Assembly (NCBI RefSeq): GCF_902459525.1
Contig: NZ_LR699166.1
Location: 969,501-1,033,500 of the forward strand
Direction of reading: 5' to 3'
DNA from: Sideroxydans sp. CL21
GTDB taxonomy: Bacteria > Pseudomonadota > Gammaproteobacteria > Burkholderiales > Gallionellaceae
DNA length: 64,000 bases
The notes beneath the pieces were generated by a model. The model saw only the letters and a list, made by a program, of their open reading frames with translations, had not been told where the DNA came from and did no database searches. The first letter of the stretch is position 1, and every line of letters begins with the position of its first letter. The translations under genes were made by a program, and so were the position numbers. Below are positions 32,889 to 42,371 of the stretch, one piece after another.

Positions 32889-33530
32889 ATGAGTAACTCG
32901 ATATCGAAACAGCAAACTATATTAAGCCCGGACGTTATCGTCGAAGCCGAGTTGTTTCTAAGCAAGCGAGACAAGGAGCTTTCCCGGCTGATTCGAGATG
33001 TTGGGCCGTGCACAATCAACGTAAGCAATAGACCCAAGGTTGAAATGCTTATTTCCACCGTCATCAGTCAACAGCTTTCTGGCACCGCTTCAACAACGAT
33101 TTTCAATCGTCTCGTCGAATGTGCAGGAGGCAGAACAAACCTGGCCAAAAGACTAAAAGGACTCAGCTTCGATGAAATAAGGTCGTGTGGCACATCGACT
33201 ACGAAGGCCAAAACGATTTTGCAGATTGCTGATCTGGTGACATCAAAGCAGCTTGATCTGGAGTCACTAAGCAATGCGGATGATGAAGGTGTCTATCGTG
33301 AGTTAACTGCAATAACCGGTATTGGGCCTTGGACAGTTCAAATGTTCTTGATGTTTGCACTTCGACGTCCCGATATATTCTCCACCGGTGATGCCGGCTT
33401 ACGAAGAGGGCTGGTTAAACTTTATGGCATGCGTGATAGGCCTACAGAAGCTGAAATGGCTGCCATCACGGATAAATGGCGTCCTTATCGAACTGTAGCT
33501 TCTTGGTACTTGTGGCGTCTCGCAGACTAA
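32889..33530 (+). CDS. DNA-3-methyladenine glycosylase II-like (AlkA/HhH-GPD) protein
   Basis: 213 residues. The helix-hairpin-helix is visible as LTAITGIGPWTVQMFLMFAL, followed by the catalytic Asp in IFSTGDAGLRRG and a C-terminal RTVASWYLWR typical of AlkA. The N-terminal segment LISTVISQQLSGTASTTIFNR matches the usual SQQLS..A motif. It excises alkylated purines to start base-excision repair. It lacks the N-terminal beta domain of E. coli AlkA, like the shorter Mag-type enzymes. The gene appears to stand alone. Confidence 0.88.
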   Translation: MSNSISKQQTILSPDVIVEAELFLSKRDKELSRLIRDVGPCTINVSNRPKVEMLISTVISQQLSGTASTTIFNRLVECAGGRTNLAKRLKGLSFDEIRSCGTSTTKAKTILQIADLVTSKQLDLESLSNADDEGVYRELTAITGIGPWTVQMFLMFALRRPDIFSTGDAGLRRGLVKLYGMRDRPTEAEMAAITDKWRPYRTVASWYLWRLAD

Positions 33531-33644
33531 CCACACAATGATTATTTGCAGTAGAAGGTCGCAGTCCATTATTGATGGTTTGTGCTATTACGGCAAGCCG
33601 ATCACATCATATGAAGACATGCTGCCTACAACTTATTTGTTTGA

Positions 33645-33857
33645 TTGCTCAAGCTGTCCGACCTTTCCGGGTATCTCTGCTGCCAAAGCATCAAAAGCGG
33701 TGCGTGTTTTTGTCTGGACAAGAAGCTTGTTCGGAAGCTTGATGAGCATAAACTCGTTCCGGTAGAAGTTTTAGCTATTCAGCTTGAGATTGAAGATGAA
33801 AAGCTTAAAGAGTGGCGCGAGAGGTTTGCTGAAATAAGAGCCCGATCGAAAAAGTAA
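33645..33857 (+). CDS. Short hypothetical frame (70 aa), possibly a gene remnant
   Basis: A TTG-started frame gives 70 residues with a Cys-rich start (YLCCQ, ACFCLD) and a charged C-terminal helix (KLKEWRERFAEIRARSKK) that looks genuinely coding. No ribosome binding site is seen. An overlapping frame (33538-33765) encodes DCSSCPTFPGIS-like text in another phase, so the region may be a frameshifted small gene. Family not recognised. Confidence 0.25.
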   Translation: MLKLSDLSGYLCCQSIKSGACFCLDKKLVRKLDEHKLVPVEVLAIQLEIEDEKLKEWRERFAEIRARSKK

Positions 33858-33909
33858 TATGCAACCGGCAGTCAAGTTGTAGTTTCATGGTGTTGCAGTA
33901 AATGGCATA

Positions 33910-35703
33910 TTATACGTCTGGTAGCGCAAATTTTTGAGTGCTGTTTAGCCACTTGGAAAAATCATCCGGAGCGAGTGGTTTGGCGTAATGATATCCTTGG
34001 GCCACGTCACATAAGCAACGTTTTACAACATCCAATTCGGACTGGCTCTCTGTGCCTTCAGCGATAGTCTGCATTGACATGCTATTTGCCAAAGCGACTA
34101 TCGCTCGCACGATGGATTCGTTGACAGGAGTTGTATCGATGTCCCGAATAAATGATTGATCGATTTTGAGACAGTCAATGGGGAATTGTTTAAGATAGTT
34201 CAAGTTTGAGTATCCGGTTCCAAAGTCATCGATGGATAACCGTACGCCAATTGCTTTTAATTCGTTAAGTGTTTCCAGAACGCCGGCAGCGTTCTGCATC
34301 AAAGTGCTTTCTGTTAATTCAATCTCAATGTAGCGCGGGTCTATCCCTGTTTCTAAAAAAACTGACTTAACTGTTTCTATAAAGCCCATTTTCCGAAACT
34401 GAAGGGCGGAGACGTTGACCGCTACATGAATGGATGGCAGGCCGGCTTTATTCCATTGGCAATGTTGGATGCAAGCCTGACGCAAGACCCAGTTTCCAAT
34501 TTCCACAATTACACCGTTTTCTTCGGCAAGTGGAATGAAATGAACCGGTGAAAGCAGGCCCCGTGTAGGGTGCTGCCATCGTATAAGTGCTTCGACTCCG
34601 ATCACCTGACCGTTATTTAGACTGACTTTAGGCTGGTAGTGAAGCACGAATTCATTGTTTCTTACTGCACTTCTGAGCTCAGTATCCAGCGACATTTGTG
34701 CGCTGTTGTACATGGAAAGACCGGGTGCGTAGATGCGATATCCATTGCGTCCACTCGATTTTGCCTCATACATGGCAGTATCGGCCTTGGTAAGCAAAGC
34801 GGTGACATCGGTGTCGTCAGTTGGATAAATGGCAATCCCGATGCTGACGGTAATTAGCAGGGAATGTCCTGAGATTTGCAATGGCTCCTGCATGGAGTCG
34901 ACGATCCTCTGCGCCATAACCACTGGGTCATCTGTCTCTTTCAGATTGTCCATCAAAATGGCGAATTCATCTCCACCCAGACGGGCAACGGTATCGGATT
35001 CACGGGCGCAGGATTTTAAACGCTCCGAAATTGAGCACAGAAGCATGTCGCCAAAGCCGTGACCCAGAGAGTCATTGACTTGCTTGAAACGATCGACATC
35101 GACAAACATCAGCCCCACCAAAGTATTGTTGCGCAGGGCATCTCGACAGGCTTGCATCAAACGATCCCCAAATAGCATACGGTTAGGTAACCCGGTCAAA
35201 TGATCGAAATGTGCAAGAAAGTAGAGGTCAGCCTGCTTGCGCAAAGTAATCTCGTTGAGCAGGTCGTGGCCGTTGGCGACGCCCAGATATTCACCGTCTC
35301 CGGTAACAATGAACCCGGTAACCATGTGCTGCATTCCTGCGCCAATGATCATTTGTGCCACATCATCAATACAAGTGGCTTCGTCGATAATGATAGGCGC
35401 AGTTGCAGCGGTTACAGCCAAGCCTTCTTTCAGAAAATTTAGCACTGGCTTCTTGCCGTGAATTTCCGGAACATACTGACGGGTGAAGTACTCGACGAAA
35501 ACATGTCTGTCGATGAGTCCGACGGGAATGTTGTTCTTATCTACTACCGGCAAAGCATAGAGCTTTGCATCGGACAGGAAATACCTGAGTACCTCCATGC
35601 AGGTTGTGTCTTCATCTACGGGCAGCAGAAATTTTGATAATTGTCGTACAGCTGAATGTTCTGATCTTGGACTTGAAGTTAAGTGCAGAAATTTCGCGTT
35701 CAT
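33910..35703 (-). CDS. CBS-pair GGDEF-EAL protein (c-di-GMP turnover)
   Basis: An upstream TTG at 35724 also opens the frame; the ATG at 35703 gives 597 residues. Residues about 25-150 form a CBS pair (LYALPVVDKNNIPVGLIDR), a ligand-binding module that usually senses adenosyl nucleotides. The GGDEF domain has an intact ARLGGDEFAIL signature with HFDHLTGLPNR; the EAL domain has GVEALIRW, the ELTEST and DDFGTGYSNLNYL motifs needed for phosphodiesterase activity. Both activities are thus possible, and the CBS pair could switch them. It lies between the repair gene and the exosortase H genes and upstream of the polysaccharide locus, where c-di-GMP commonly acts. Confidence 0.92.
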   Translation of the reverse strand: MNAKFLHLTSSPRSEHSAVRQLSKFLLPVDEDTTCMEVLRYFLSDAKLYALPVVDKNNIPVGLIDRHVFVEYFTRQYVPEIHGKKPVLNFLKEGLAVTAATAPIIIDEATCIDDVAQMIIGAGMQHMVTGFIVTGDGEYLGVANGHDLLNEITLRKQADLYFLAHFDHLTGLPNRMLFGDRLMQACRDALRNNTLVGLMFVDVDRFKQVNDSLGHGFGDMLLCSISERLKSCARESDTVARLGGDEFAILMDNLKETDDPVVMAQRIVDSMQEPLQISGHSLLITVSIGIAIYPTDDTDVTALLTKADTAMYEAKSSGRNGYRIYAPGLSMYNSAQMSLDTELRSAVRNNEFVLHYQPKVSLNNGQVIGVEALIRWQHPTRGLLSPVHFIPLAEENGVIVEIGNWVLRQACIQHCQWNKAGLPSIHVAVNVSALQFRKMGFIETVKSVFLETGIDPRYIEIELTESTLMQNAAGVLETLNELKAIGVRLSIDDFGTGYSNLNYLKQFPIDCLKIDQSFIRDIDTTPVNESIVRAIVALANSMSMQTIAEGTESQSELDVVKRCLCDVAQGYHYAKPLAPDDFSKWLNSTQKFALPDV

Positions 35704-35927
35704 CTGAGTTAGACTCCGTCGCAATTACATAGTGGGAATTCGTAATAACCGTTGTCTCGAAATGTAGTCGAACATCACATATTGGCACGACGAGAAACTT
35801 ATGATTGGGCCTGTAAAAGTTTAATTTTGACTTCAGGCGGGAAGAAATTGATGTAAGAATTTTGACTGTACAAAATTGTCGTGTCAGTTATGTGACAGTT
35901 GCTAAGAATATTTGCTATGTTCAAGTA

Positions 35928-36590
35928 CTACTTGGAACTGTTCCGGAAAGTTGCGGCATGACCAGAGCCATAAATGCTGGTAATTGCCGCCATAACTCCA
36001 ATTGCCAACCGTCCGCCGCCTTGCAGAAAATCTGCCCAAACCGTCAAGAATGACCAGCTGCCGGGGGATAGGTTGTCGAGTAATACTCCCCACAACTCGC
36101 CTGCAAGCAGGAGAGGGATGTCAAAAATGGTTTCCATCGAGGATAGCAGGGTCAGAATAATCAACCGCAACGTGACTTCACGCCAGGAACGGGAAGGCCA
36201 TGCAAGTATGGCGATTAATCCAACCATGACGGGCTGAAAGATATTCCCGGTCATGGTGGTGACACTCGCGCCGCCTTGGGAATTCGCCATAACGAGATGA
36301 CCGGCGACAGCGATTGCGTGGGACAACGTCACATTCAAACGGATCACGCGATCGGCGTTTTCCAAAGATATGCCTAGCGACAGGATGCGGAAGTCGCCGG
36401 CGATCAGTTCGAATACCATGCGGTAGAGCGGCAGCAGAGTTGTTGCGATAGTCTCGGCATAAAAGATAGTAATCAGTAACAGCAACGAGGCTGCGGTCAG
36501 ACGAACAAAGATTGCCGCCGGTTTGCAGCTGAGAAGAAAATCATCCTGTTTCGCGTTGATGGGATTACTTGATCTGGATCTTTTGATCAC
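35928..36590 (-). CDS. Exosortase H-associated membrane protein
   Basis: The frame extends to a TTG at 36632; GTG 36590 is taken as start because it limits overlap with the exosortase gene to 26 bp, but this is uncertain. About 220 residues with hydrophobic helices near residues 25-50, 90-120, 130-150 and the C-terminus. It contains RVIRLNVTLSHAIAVAGHLV and WREVTLRLIILTLLSSMETIFDIPLLL. A multi-pass protein immediately downstream of XrtH fits the partner protein described for exosortase H systems. Its biochemical role is unknown. Confidence 0.65.
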   Translation of the reverse strand: MIKRSRSSNPINAKQDDFLLSCKPAAIFVRLTAASLLLLITIFYAETIATTLLPLYRMVFELIAGDFRILSLGISLENADRVIRLNVTLSHAIAVAGHLVMANSQGGASVTTMTGNIFQPVMVGLIAILAWPSRSWREVTLRLIILTLLSSMETIFDIPLLLAGELWGVLLDNLSPGSWSFLTVWADFLQGGGRLAIGVMAAITSIYGSGHAATFRNSSK

Positions 36591-37101
36591 GATTGTGCAT
36601 GCCGAGCCAGAAAGCAAAAAAAGCAGTAGCAATGAGAATCAACACGATTGGTGCGATCATGCCATGCAGCAAACTGAACATTGATTTATCAGACCGGTAG
36701 GAATAAAACAGGCCAAGAATTCTAAGCTGATTGCAAACATAAATTAAACCGCCACCGGCCAGGATACCCAATAGACGCCGATGCCCCGGGATCGGAGCTA
36801 TCAGCATCGCTGAAACAAACAGTAAAACGACATCCATTCCGTCGCACCCATTGAGAATATTGATGCCGCCGCCGGGGGCACTAATACGGCTGCCTATCGG
36901 CCGAACAGCAATTTCAGGAGTGATGCGCGCGATAAGCCATGCAGCAGGCTTCACAGTCAGTTCGTCTACGACCAACCGCTCCAATGCCGTACCACGGAAA
37001 TAGCTCCACCCAAATTGCATAGTCACTAACAGGCCAACGAATACCATCATCAGAACGAGTGGTGAGCGTAAACCCGCTTTGGGTTGCAAATGATTTTCCA
37101 A
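36565..37101 (-). CDS. xrtH: Exosortase H (archaeosortase/exosortase family)
   Basis: 178 residues, the short size characteristic of XrtH. Several membrane helices; the transpeptidase-like triad is visible as C86 in LNGCDGMD, R127 in NQLRILG and H146 in SLLHGMI. XrtH cleaves proteins carrying IPTLxxWG-type C-terminal signals at the inner membrane. The divergent gene at 37343 encodes a subtilase ending in such a signal (VPALPWWG plus helix plus RKR), so enzyme and probable substrate are adjacent. This system is separate from the exosortase B of the Eps locus 9 kb away. Confidence 0.82.
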   Translation of the reverse strand: MENHLQPKAGLRSPLVLMMVFVGLLVTMQFGWSYFRGTALERLVVDELTVKPAAWLIARITPEIAVRPIGSRISAPGGGINILNGCDGMDVVLLFVSAMLIAPIPGHRRLLGILAGGGLIYVCNQLRILGLFYSYRSDKSMFSLLHGMIAPIVLILIATAFFAFWLGMHNRDQKIQIK

Positions 37102-37342
37102 GAGAGTGTAGGGGGTTGAATGAGAAACGCTGATATAAAAATTGGACGCTGCTCAGTGGATTAAAGACCAGAAAGATTATCGAAAGCTTTTAAATATCCT
37201 AGTTTGATTTTGTTTCATCAATGTGACACCAGAGAGAAGATAGGCCTAGTAAAAGTTATCCGGATGTAACCGCCACGTTATATTCATTGGGCAGAATGGT
37301 AGGAAATGTCGAATAAACCAACTCTTGGAAAATTAATTCCCC

Positions 37343-39493
37343 GTGAATAAACTGCGCCAACTCTTGATGACCGCATCGGGTTGCTTGATCTGTATCCATT
37401 CGGCATTTGGCGCAGCAACAGCCCCGGCAAATGCAGTGAATCGCCTGCAGGCCGGGCAAGGGGTTGATTTAATCGTCGAGTATGAATCTGCCGCAGTCGA
37501 ACAAGAAGCCGCCAAACGACGACAACTCACCCAACGGCATTTAGACGATGCGGGAATTCTTGACTATAAGGCTACCCAGTACAAAATCCTGAAGCAACAG
37601 GTGGACGGTACATTTTCTTCTCAGGAGATAACGCACCTGAAGGACTATAGCCATCTGCCGATGTCATTCAAGCATGTTCAAACGTTGGCAGCACTGAACG
37701 CACTGATCGCCCATCCCGGTATCAAGGCCATATTTGAAAATGGCCAGTTGCATCATGTGTTGACAAAAAGCCTTCCGATGGTCAACCAACCGCAAGTTGC
37801 GGCCGTCGGTGAAACCGGCGGTGGGACGACCGTGGCAGTGATCGACGACGGCATCGACTATACCAATGCCGCATTTGGTTCTTGTACCGCACCAGGAATT
37901 CCAGCCGCATGCCATGTTATTGCCTCTGTCCTGTTCGGGACTGGAACAACCGACACCAGCCACGGAACCAACGTTTCAGCAATTGTGCTGGGGATGGCGC
38001 CGACTACCCGGATTGCGATGCTCAATGCATTTTCAGGCACAACGGCCTATTTCTCAGACGTCATATCGGCCATCAACTGGACTATCGCCAACCAGTCTGC
38101 CTATAACATTGCGGCAATCAATATGAGCCTGGGCGATGGCTCCAAGAATACGGCCCCATGCAGCAACGCTCGCACCAACCCTTTTGTGACGCCGGTGAAC
38201 AGTGCGATGAGCGCGGGTATCACGGTCGTCGCCTCCAGCGGCAATGATGCTTATACGAATGCGATAGGAAGTCCGGCATGTACGCCGGGGATCATCTCGG
38301 TCGGTGCCGTCTATGATGCCAATTATGGCGGGCTCACCTGGGGCGCCAATCTCTGCACCGATTTATCGACGGCTGCAGATCTGGTTACGTGCTTTTCCGA
38401 TAGTGCGAGCTTTCTGACCATGCTTGCACCGGGAGCGATAATTACTGCAGCAGGCATTACCATGGCCGGGACATCGCAGGCCAGCCCGCATGTGGCGGGT
38501 GCCGTTGCCGTGCTGCGATCGGCGTTTCCTGCGGAGACTCTGAGCCAGACTCAGGCACGCCTGATCAACGGCGGGGTTCAGGTTACCGACCCGCGCAACG
38601 GTCTGGTCAAACCGCGTCTGAATTTACTGGAGTCGGCAAGACCGGCGGACGACATGTTCGCCAATCGTTTTTTATTGAGTGGCGGCTCGGGCAGTACAAG
38701 CGGGACTAGTTTGCTCGCCACCAAAGAAGCCAGGGAGCGCAATCATGCCGGGAATAGTGGCGGTGCTTCGGTCTGGTGGAAATGGATTGCACCATCCTCC
38801 GGTCAGGTAAGCCTGAATACGCATGGGAGCGGGTTTGACACATTGTTGGCGGTTTACACCGGTGCGAGCGTCAGTGCATTGACGCCAATCGCCGCGAATG
38901 ATAATGACGGTACGGCAGGGGGAACCAGCGGCCTGTTGTTTGAGGCTATCGCAGGTCAGGAATATGAAATCGCAGTCGATGGCTTCAATGGTGCAGCAGG
39001 GAGCGTTGTGCTTAACTGGAGCTTGAATACGACAGCAACGGCGGCTATGTCGGTGAACATCACGGGCCCAACCAACGCTTCATCCGGAAACGCGATCCCC
39101 TATACGGTAACCGTGACTAACGCGGGACCGCAAACTGCCACGAACGTCGTTGTTACCATAACGCTTCCAGCCGGGGCAAATTTTGTCTCGGGACCGGCCG
39201 GGTGTTCAGCCAATATCTCCACCATCACCTGTATGCCGGGCAATATCGCGAATGGAGCAAATATTTCGCTGCTGATTCAGATAATGTTGAGCAATGGCGT
39301 TGCCATGGAATCGATATCCGCCAACGTCTCTTCCGATCTGCCGAACCCTGCACCAGCGGGCAGCACCACGAACATTCAGGTTGCAGTCAGTGGTAACAAT
39401 GACAACGATGTACCTGCCTTGCCCTGGTGGGGGCAGTTGATACTGGCAACAATATTAGGCGGCATTGCAATCACAACAAGAAAAAGAACCTGA
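37343..39493 (+). CDS. Secreted S8 (subtilisin-like) protease with DUF11 domain and C-terminal sorting signal
   Basis: 716 residues, GTG start. Signal peptide about 1-25. Subtilase domain about 150-440 with catalytic D168 (VAVIDDGID), H207 (TSHGTNVS), oxyanion N301 and S378 (GTSQASPHVAG). A beta-rich segment (about 445-560) and a DUF11-type repeat (about 570-680, AIPYTVTVTNAGPQTATNVVV) follow. The C-terminus has VPALPWWG, a hydrophobic helix and RKRT, a variant of the IPTL-CTERM signal. Exosortase H in the divergent gene is the likely processing enzyme. Presumably a surface-anchored or released protease. Confidence 0.9.
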   Translation: MNKLRQLLMTASGCLICIHSAFGAATAPANAVNRLQAGQGVDLIVEYESAAVEQEAAKRRQLTQRHLDDAGILDYKATQYKILKQQVDGTFSSQEITHLKDYSHLPMSFKHVQTLAALNALIAHPGIKAIFENGQLHHVLTKSLPMVNQPQVAAVGETGGGTTVAVIDDGIDYTNAAFGSCTAPGIPAACHVIASVLFGTGTTDTSHGTNVSAIVLGMAPTTRIAMLNAFSGTTAYFSDVISAINWTIANQSAYNIAAINMSLGDGSKNTAPCSNARTNPFVTPVNSAMSAGITVVASSGNDAYTNAIGSPACTPGIISVGAVYDANYGGLTWGANLCTDLSTAADLVTCFSDSASFLTMLAPGAIITAAGITMAGTSQASPHVAGAVAVLRSAFPAETLSQTQARLINGGVQVTDPRNGLVKPRLNLLESARPADDMFANRFLLSGGSGSTSGTSLLATKEARERNHAGNSGGASVWWKWIAPSSGQVSLNTHGSGFDTLLAVYTGASVSALTPIAANDNDGTAGGTSGLLFEAIAGQEYEIAVDGFNGAAGSVVLNWSLNTTATAAMSVNITGPTNASSGNAIPYTVTVTNAGPQTATNVVVTITLPAGANFVSGPAGCSANISTITCMPGNIANGANISLLIQIMLSNGVAMESISANVSSDLPNPAPAGSTTNIQVAVSGNNDNDVPALPWWGQLILATILGGIAITTRKRT

Positions 39494-39618
39494 TAACGCT
39501 GAATACCTATTTCCCCTGAGAACAGCGACTACCCATCTTGCAATTCGGTTTAATCAATCATTCATGAAGGCGTGGCACACTGACCAGTTGCATTTTCATA
39601 AATGAAGCAGGGGTTGGT

Positions 39619-40845
39619 GTGAGTTATTGTCCGTTCAGAAAAAAATCAATGACAAATATTGCAAGCCGTGGAATGGGCTTGGTGGTTTTGCTGATAAGCA
39701 TTCCGGTATCTGCAGACCAATTCGATACGCTCAGCTATGTAGTGTCGGCAGGGATGGTTTACGACAACAATGTCTTTCGGCTGCCTTCCTGGCTTGATCC
39801 GCAAAGTGTGATCGGGAAATCCACCACATCGGATCGAATTCAATTTGAATCGATAGGCATCAACTTTGACAAAAAATATTCCAATCAGGATGTGCAGTTT
39901 AAAGCGAACGTGACGAAAAATAATTTCAGCACATTCTCATTTCTCAACTACTTCAATACGGAATATAGCGGTGCATGGAACTGGAATCTCGGGGAAAGGT
40001 TGAGTGGAGCGTTGAGCGATGACCGTACACAGACATTAAATAGCTTTACGGATATCCATACTTACACACGAAACCTCACCACGGTAGATACGCGTCATCT
40101 GGACGCAGACTGGTGGGCTGAAAGCAACTGGCATGTTTTGTTGGGTGCAACGGATAGCATATCGACAAGTAGCCAGTCGGTGATCAATAACCAAAGTTCC
40201 ATTGCAAAGACAGCGGAATGGGGGCTTAAATATGCACTTGCAGATGGCAACTCGATGTCGCTTTTTTCGCGAAATATACGTGGACAATTTATCAATGGGA
40301 TTCCCGATTACGTCCTGTTGGCAGATACTGCATATAGCGAATCTCAGACAGAGCTAAGGTTCAACTGGGTGCCCAGCGGGAAATCAGTCCTGAGCGGCAA
40401 TCTGATGAACATCAACCACCAATACCCGACATTTTACCAACGTGACTTTAGCGGGACGCAAGGGGGGGTGAACTATCTCTGGAGCATCAGCGACAAAACC
40501 ACGATGAACATATCGATAAACAGGTCCATCAATACCTGGCTTGATGCGGCTAGCAGCTACTTTATCAATGACTCGGCTTCCATCACGCCAGTCTGGCAAA
40601 TCGGCGCCAAGACAAACATGCACCTGTCGCTAATGCGTGGCAAAGCAAACTATCTGGCGCCGATAGAATCTAACAAAACTGTCAGGCACGATATCAACCG
40701 ATCGGAGGAGTTCGGGCTGGATTGGTCTCCACAGCGATCGGTGAAACTAACGGCAACGTTGCAAAATTCGAGTCGCTCCACGAACTATGCAACGTATGAA
40801 TATGCCGACAAAAGTGCGAACCTGATGTTGCAAATCACTTTCTGA
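39619..40845 (+). CDS. epsL: EpsL-like outer membrane beta-barrel protein of exopolysaccharide system
   Basis: 408 residues from a GTG at 39619 with CAGGGG upstream (ATG 39649 is an alternative). A signal sequence ends near SADQFDTLSY; the rest is a run of alternating beta strands with aromatic girdles and a terminal LMLQITF, as in outer membrane barrels. The N-terminal SAGMVYDNNVFRLP motif is typical of XrtB-associated EpsL proteins. It probably forms the outer membrane exit for the polymer made by the genes downstream. It is the first gene of the Eps cluster in this window. Confidence 0.78.
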   Translation: MSYCPFRKKSMTNIASRGMGLVVLLISIPVSADQFDTLSYVVSAGMVYDNNVFRLPSWLDPQSVIGKSTTSDRIQFESIGINFDKKYSNQDVQFKANVTKNNFSTFSFLNYFNTEYSGAWNWNLGERLSGALSDDRTQTLNSFTDIHTYTRNLTTVDTRHLDADWWAESNWHVLLGATDSISTSSQSVINNQSSIAKTAEWGLKYALADGNSMSLFSRNIRGQFINGIPDYVLLADTAYSESQTELRFNWVPSGKSVLSGNLMNINHQYPTFYQRDFSGTQGGVNYLWSISDKTTMNISINRSINTWLDAASSYFINDSASITPVWQIGAKTNMHLSLMRGKANYLAPIESNKTVRHDINRSEEFGLDWSPQRSVKLTATLQNSSRSTNYATYEYADKSANLMLQITF

Positions 40846-41118
40846 GCAACTTAAATCCAAATGAACCACATTGCAAAATTTCCTGCCAAGACCAATTCAG
40901 GGTTCATCAATCTGTAATCATAATAGCTTAACTTCGCAAATCGCATTTAAGTCGCATTGGTTTAACACATTCAATGCGCATTCTTTTTCCCCTTGAGTGG
41001 GTGTTCGAATAGTCGCTTCATACCTGATTGGAGGTTTCAAGCAAGGTGAACATCCGGTTGTTCGGGATATTCAGGGAATGACGGTGTTTGATGTTTTAAA
41101 TTTTCACACAGAGGACTT

Positions 41119-42081
41119 ATGGAATATCTTTCATACAATTTGGCAGCAAATGGCCGCCAAGGATTATCTCTAGTTGCATTATTACTAATTGCAACTGCTT
41201 TTGCCGGATGTGGGGAAAAAGGAAACTCCACACAAGTGGCTGCAAAAATCAATTCCGATGAAATAACGGTAACTCAGGTAAATGCGGCATTGGCAAATGT
41301 ACCTGCCACGCCCGGTAAAACACCCGATCAGGCAAAGCAGGAAGTGTTGAACAACTTGATTGTGCAAAACCTTGCCGATCAGCAAGCCGTCAAAATGAAA
41401 CTTGACCGCACTCCCGCAGTCATGCAGGCAATTGAAAATGCCAAGAACACCATCCTTGCTCGCGCCTATATGGATCCGATTATTTCAGGGATACCCAAGC
41501 CGACTCAAGTGGATGTGCATAAATTCTATACCGATCACCCCGAATTATTCTCTAACAGGCATATCTACTCCATAAAAGAACTTGAAATGGAAGCCAAGCC
41601 TGACCTGGCTGCATCAATACGCGATATGGCTGGTAAAGACGAAAGTCTGGAGTCGATAGCAGCCTGGCTAAAGAGCAAGAATATTGCTTCGTCTGTCCAG
41701 ACAGGCGTCAAGCCGGCAGAGCAATTGCCTTTGGATATGCTGCCCAGATTCGAAAAATTGGGTGCAGGCAAATTAATGGTGATCGAACTAAGCAAAACGA
41801 TCAGCGTGGTGCAAGTTCTCAATGCCAAAGCGGAGCCTGTCGAAGAAAGTGTAGCGACACCGGTTATTCTGGATTACTTGATGAACAGCAAAAAATCTGA
41901 AGCGCTTGATAATGAGATCAAGTCGCTCAAGGCCGGAGCCAAAATAGAATACTTTGGTGAGTTTAAGCCGGGTTCAAATTCAACTACTGAGGTAAAGACA
42001 ACTGCAACTGAATCATCTGGCAAGACGCCAGCGCAATCGTCTACTCCAGATATTTCAAAAGGCATAGCAAGTCTCAAATAA
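41119..42081 (+). CDS. epsD: EpsD-family peptidyl-prolyl isomerase-like lipoprotein
   Basis: 320 residues with CACAGAGGACTT before the ATG. A lipobox (TAFAGC) at about residue 30-31 marks a lipoprotein. SurA/PrsA-like N-terminal helices (DEITVTQVNAAL, QAKQEVLNNLIVQNLADQQA) precede a degenerate parvulin-like region and a Thr/Ser-rich C-terminus. EpsD proteins occur with XrtB polysaccharide loci and are thought to assist folding of export components in the periplasm. Separated from epsE by a 290-bp non-coding interval. Confidence 0.82.
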   Translation: MEYLSYNLAANGRQGLSLVALLLIATAFAGCGEKGNSTQVAAKINSDEITVTQVNAALANVPATPGKTPDQAKQEVLNNLIVQNLADQQAVKMKLDRTPAVMQAIENAKNTILARAYMDPIISGIPKPTQVDVHKFYTDHPELFSNRHIYSIKELEMEAKPDLAASIRDMAGKDESLESIAAWLKSKNIASSVQTGVKPAEQLPLDMLPRFEKLGAGKLMVIELSKTISVVQVLNAKAEPVEESVATPVILDYLMNSKKSEALDNEIKSLKAGAKIEYFGEFKPGSNSTTEVKTTATESSGKTPAQSSTPDISKGIASLK

Positions 42082-42371
42082 TGGCGGCTGACAAAGGCGC
42101 GAAATTATCCGGGAAAGCGAAGATCAGGTTTTCCGTTCGCGGTGAACCTGACATGACAATCATCTGGCAAGAATTTCGGCAAACACCAGCCAAATGCTGG
42201 TCATGGCGAACTGCGAGTGAAGGATGACCCAAATCAAAAATACTCGCCGATCCTTTCGCAAACACGGGACAAGTGCACCGGATCAGCGCCTCCCCTAAGC
42301 AAAGTTGGTGAATAAGAAGTTAAACGACATTGTTTCGGGTTACAGAAATAAACCAATCTTACGGAGATTTC
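42082..42371. other. 290-bp intergenic region before epsE
   Basis: No coding frame with a ribosome binding site and no clear hairpin with T-run was found. It may hold the promoter for the epsEFG genes, but no convincing -35/-10 pair was identified. Confidence 0.4.
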
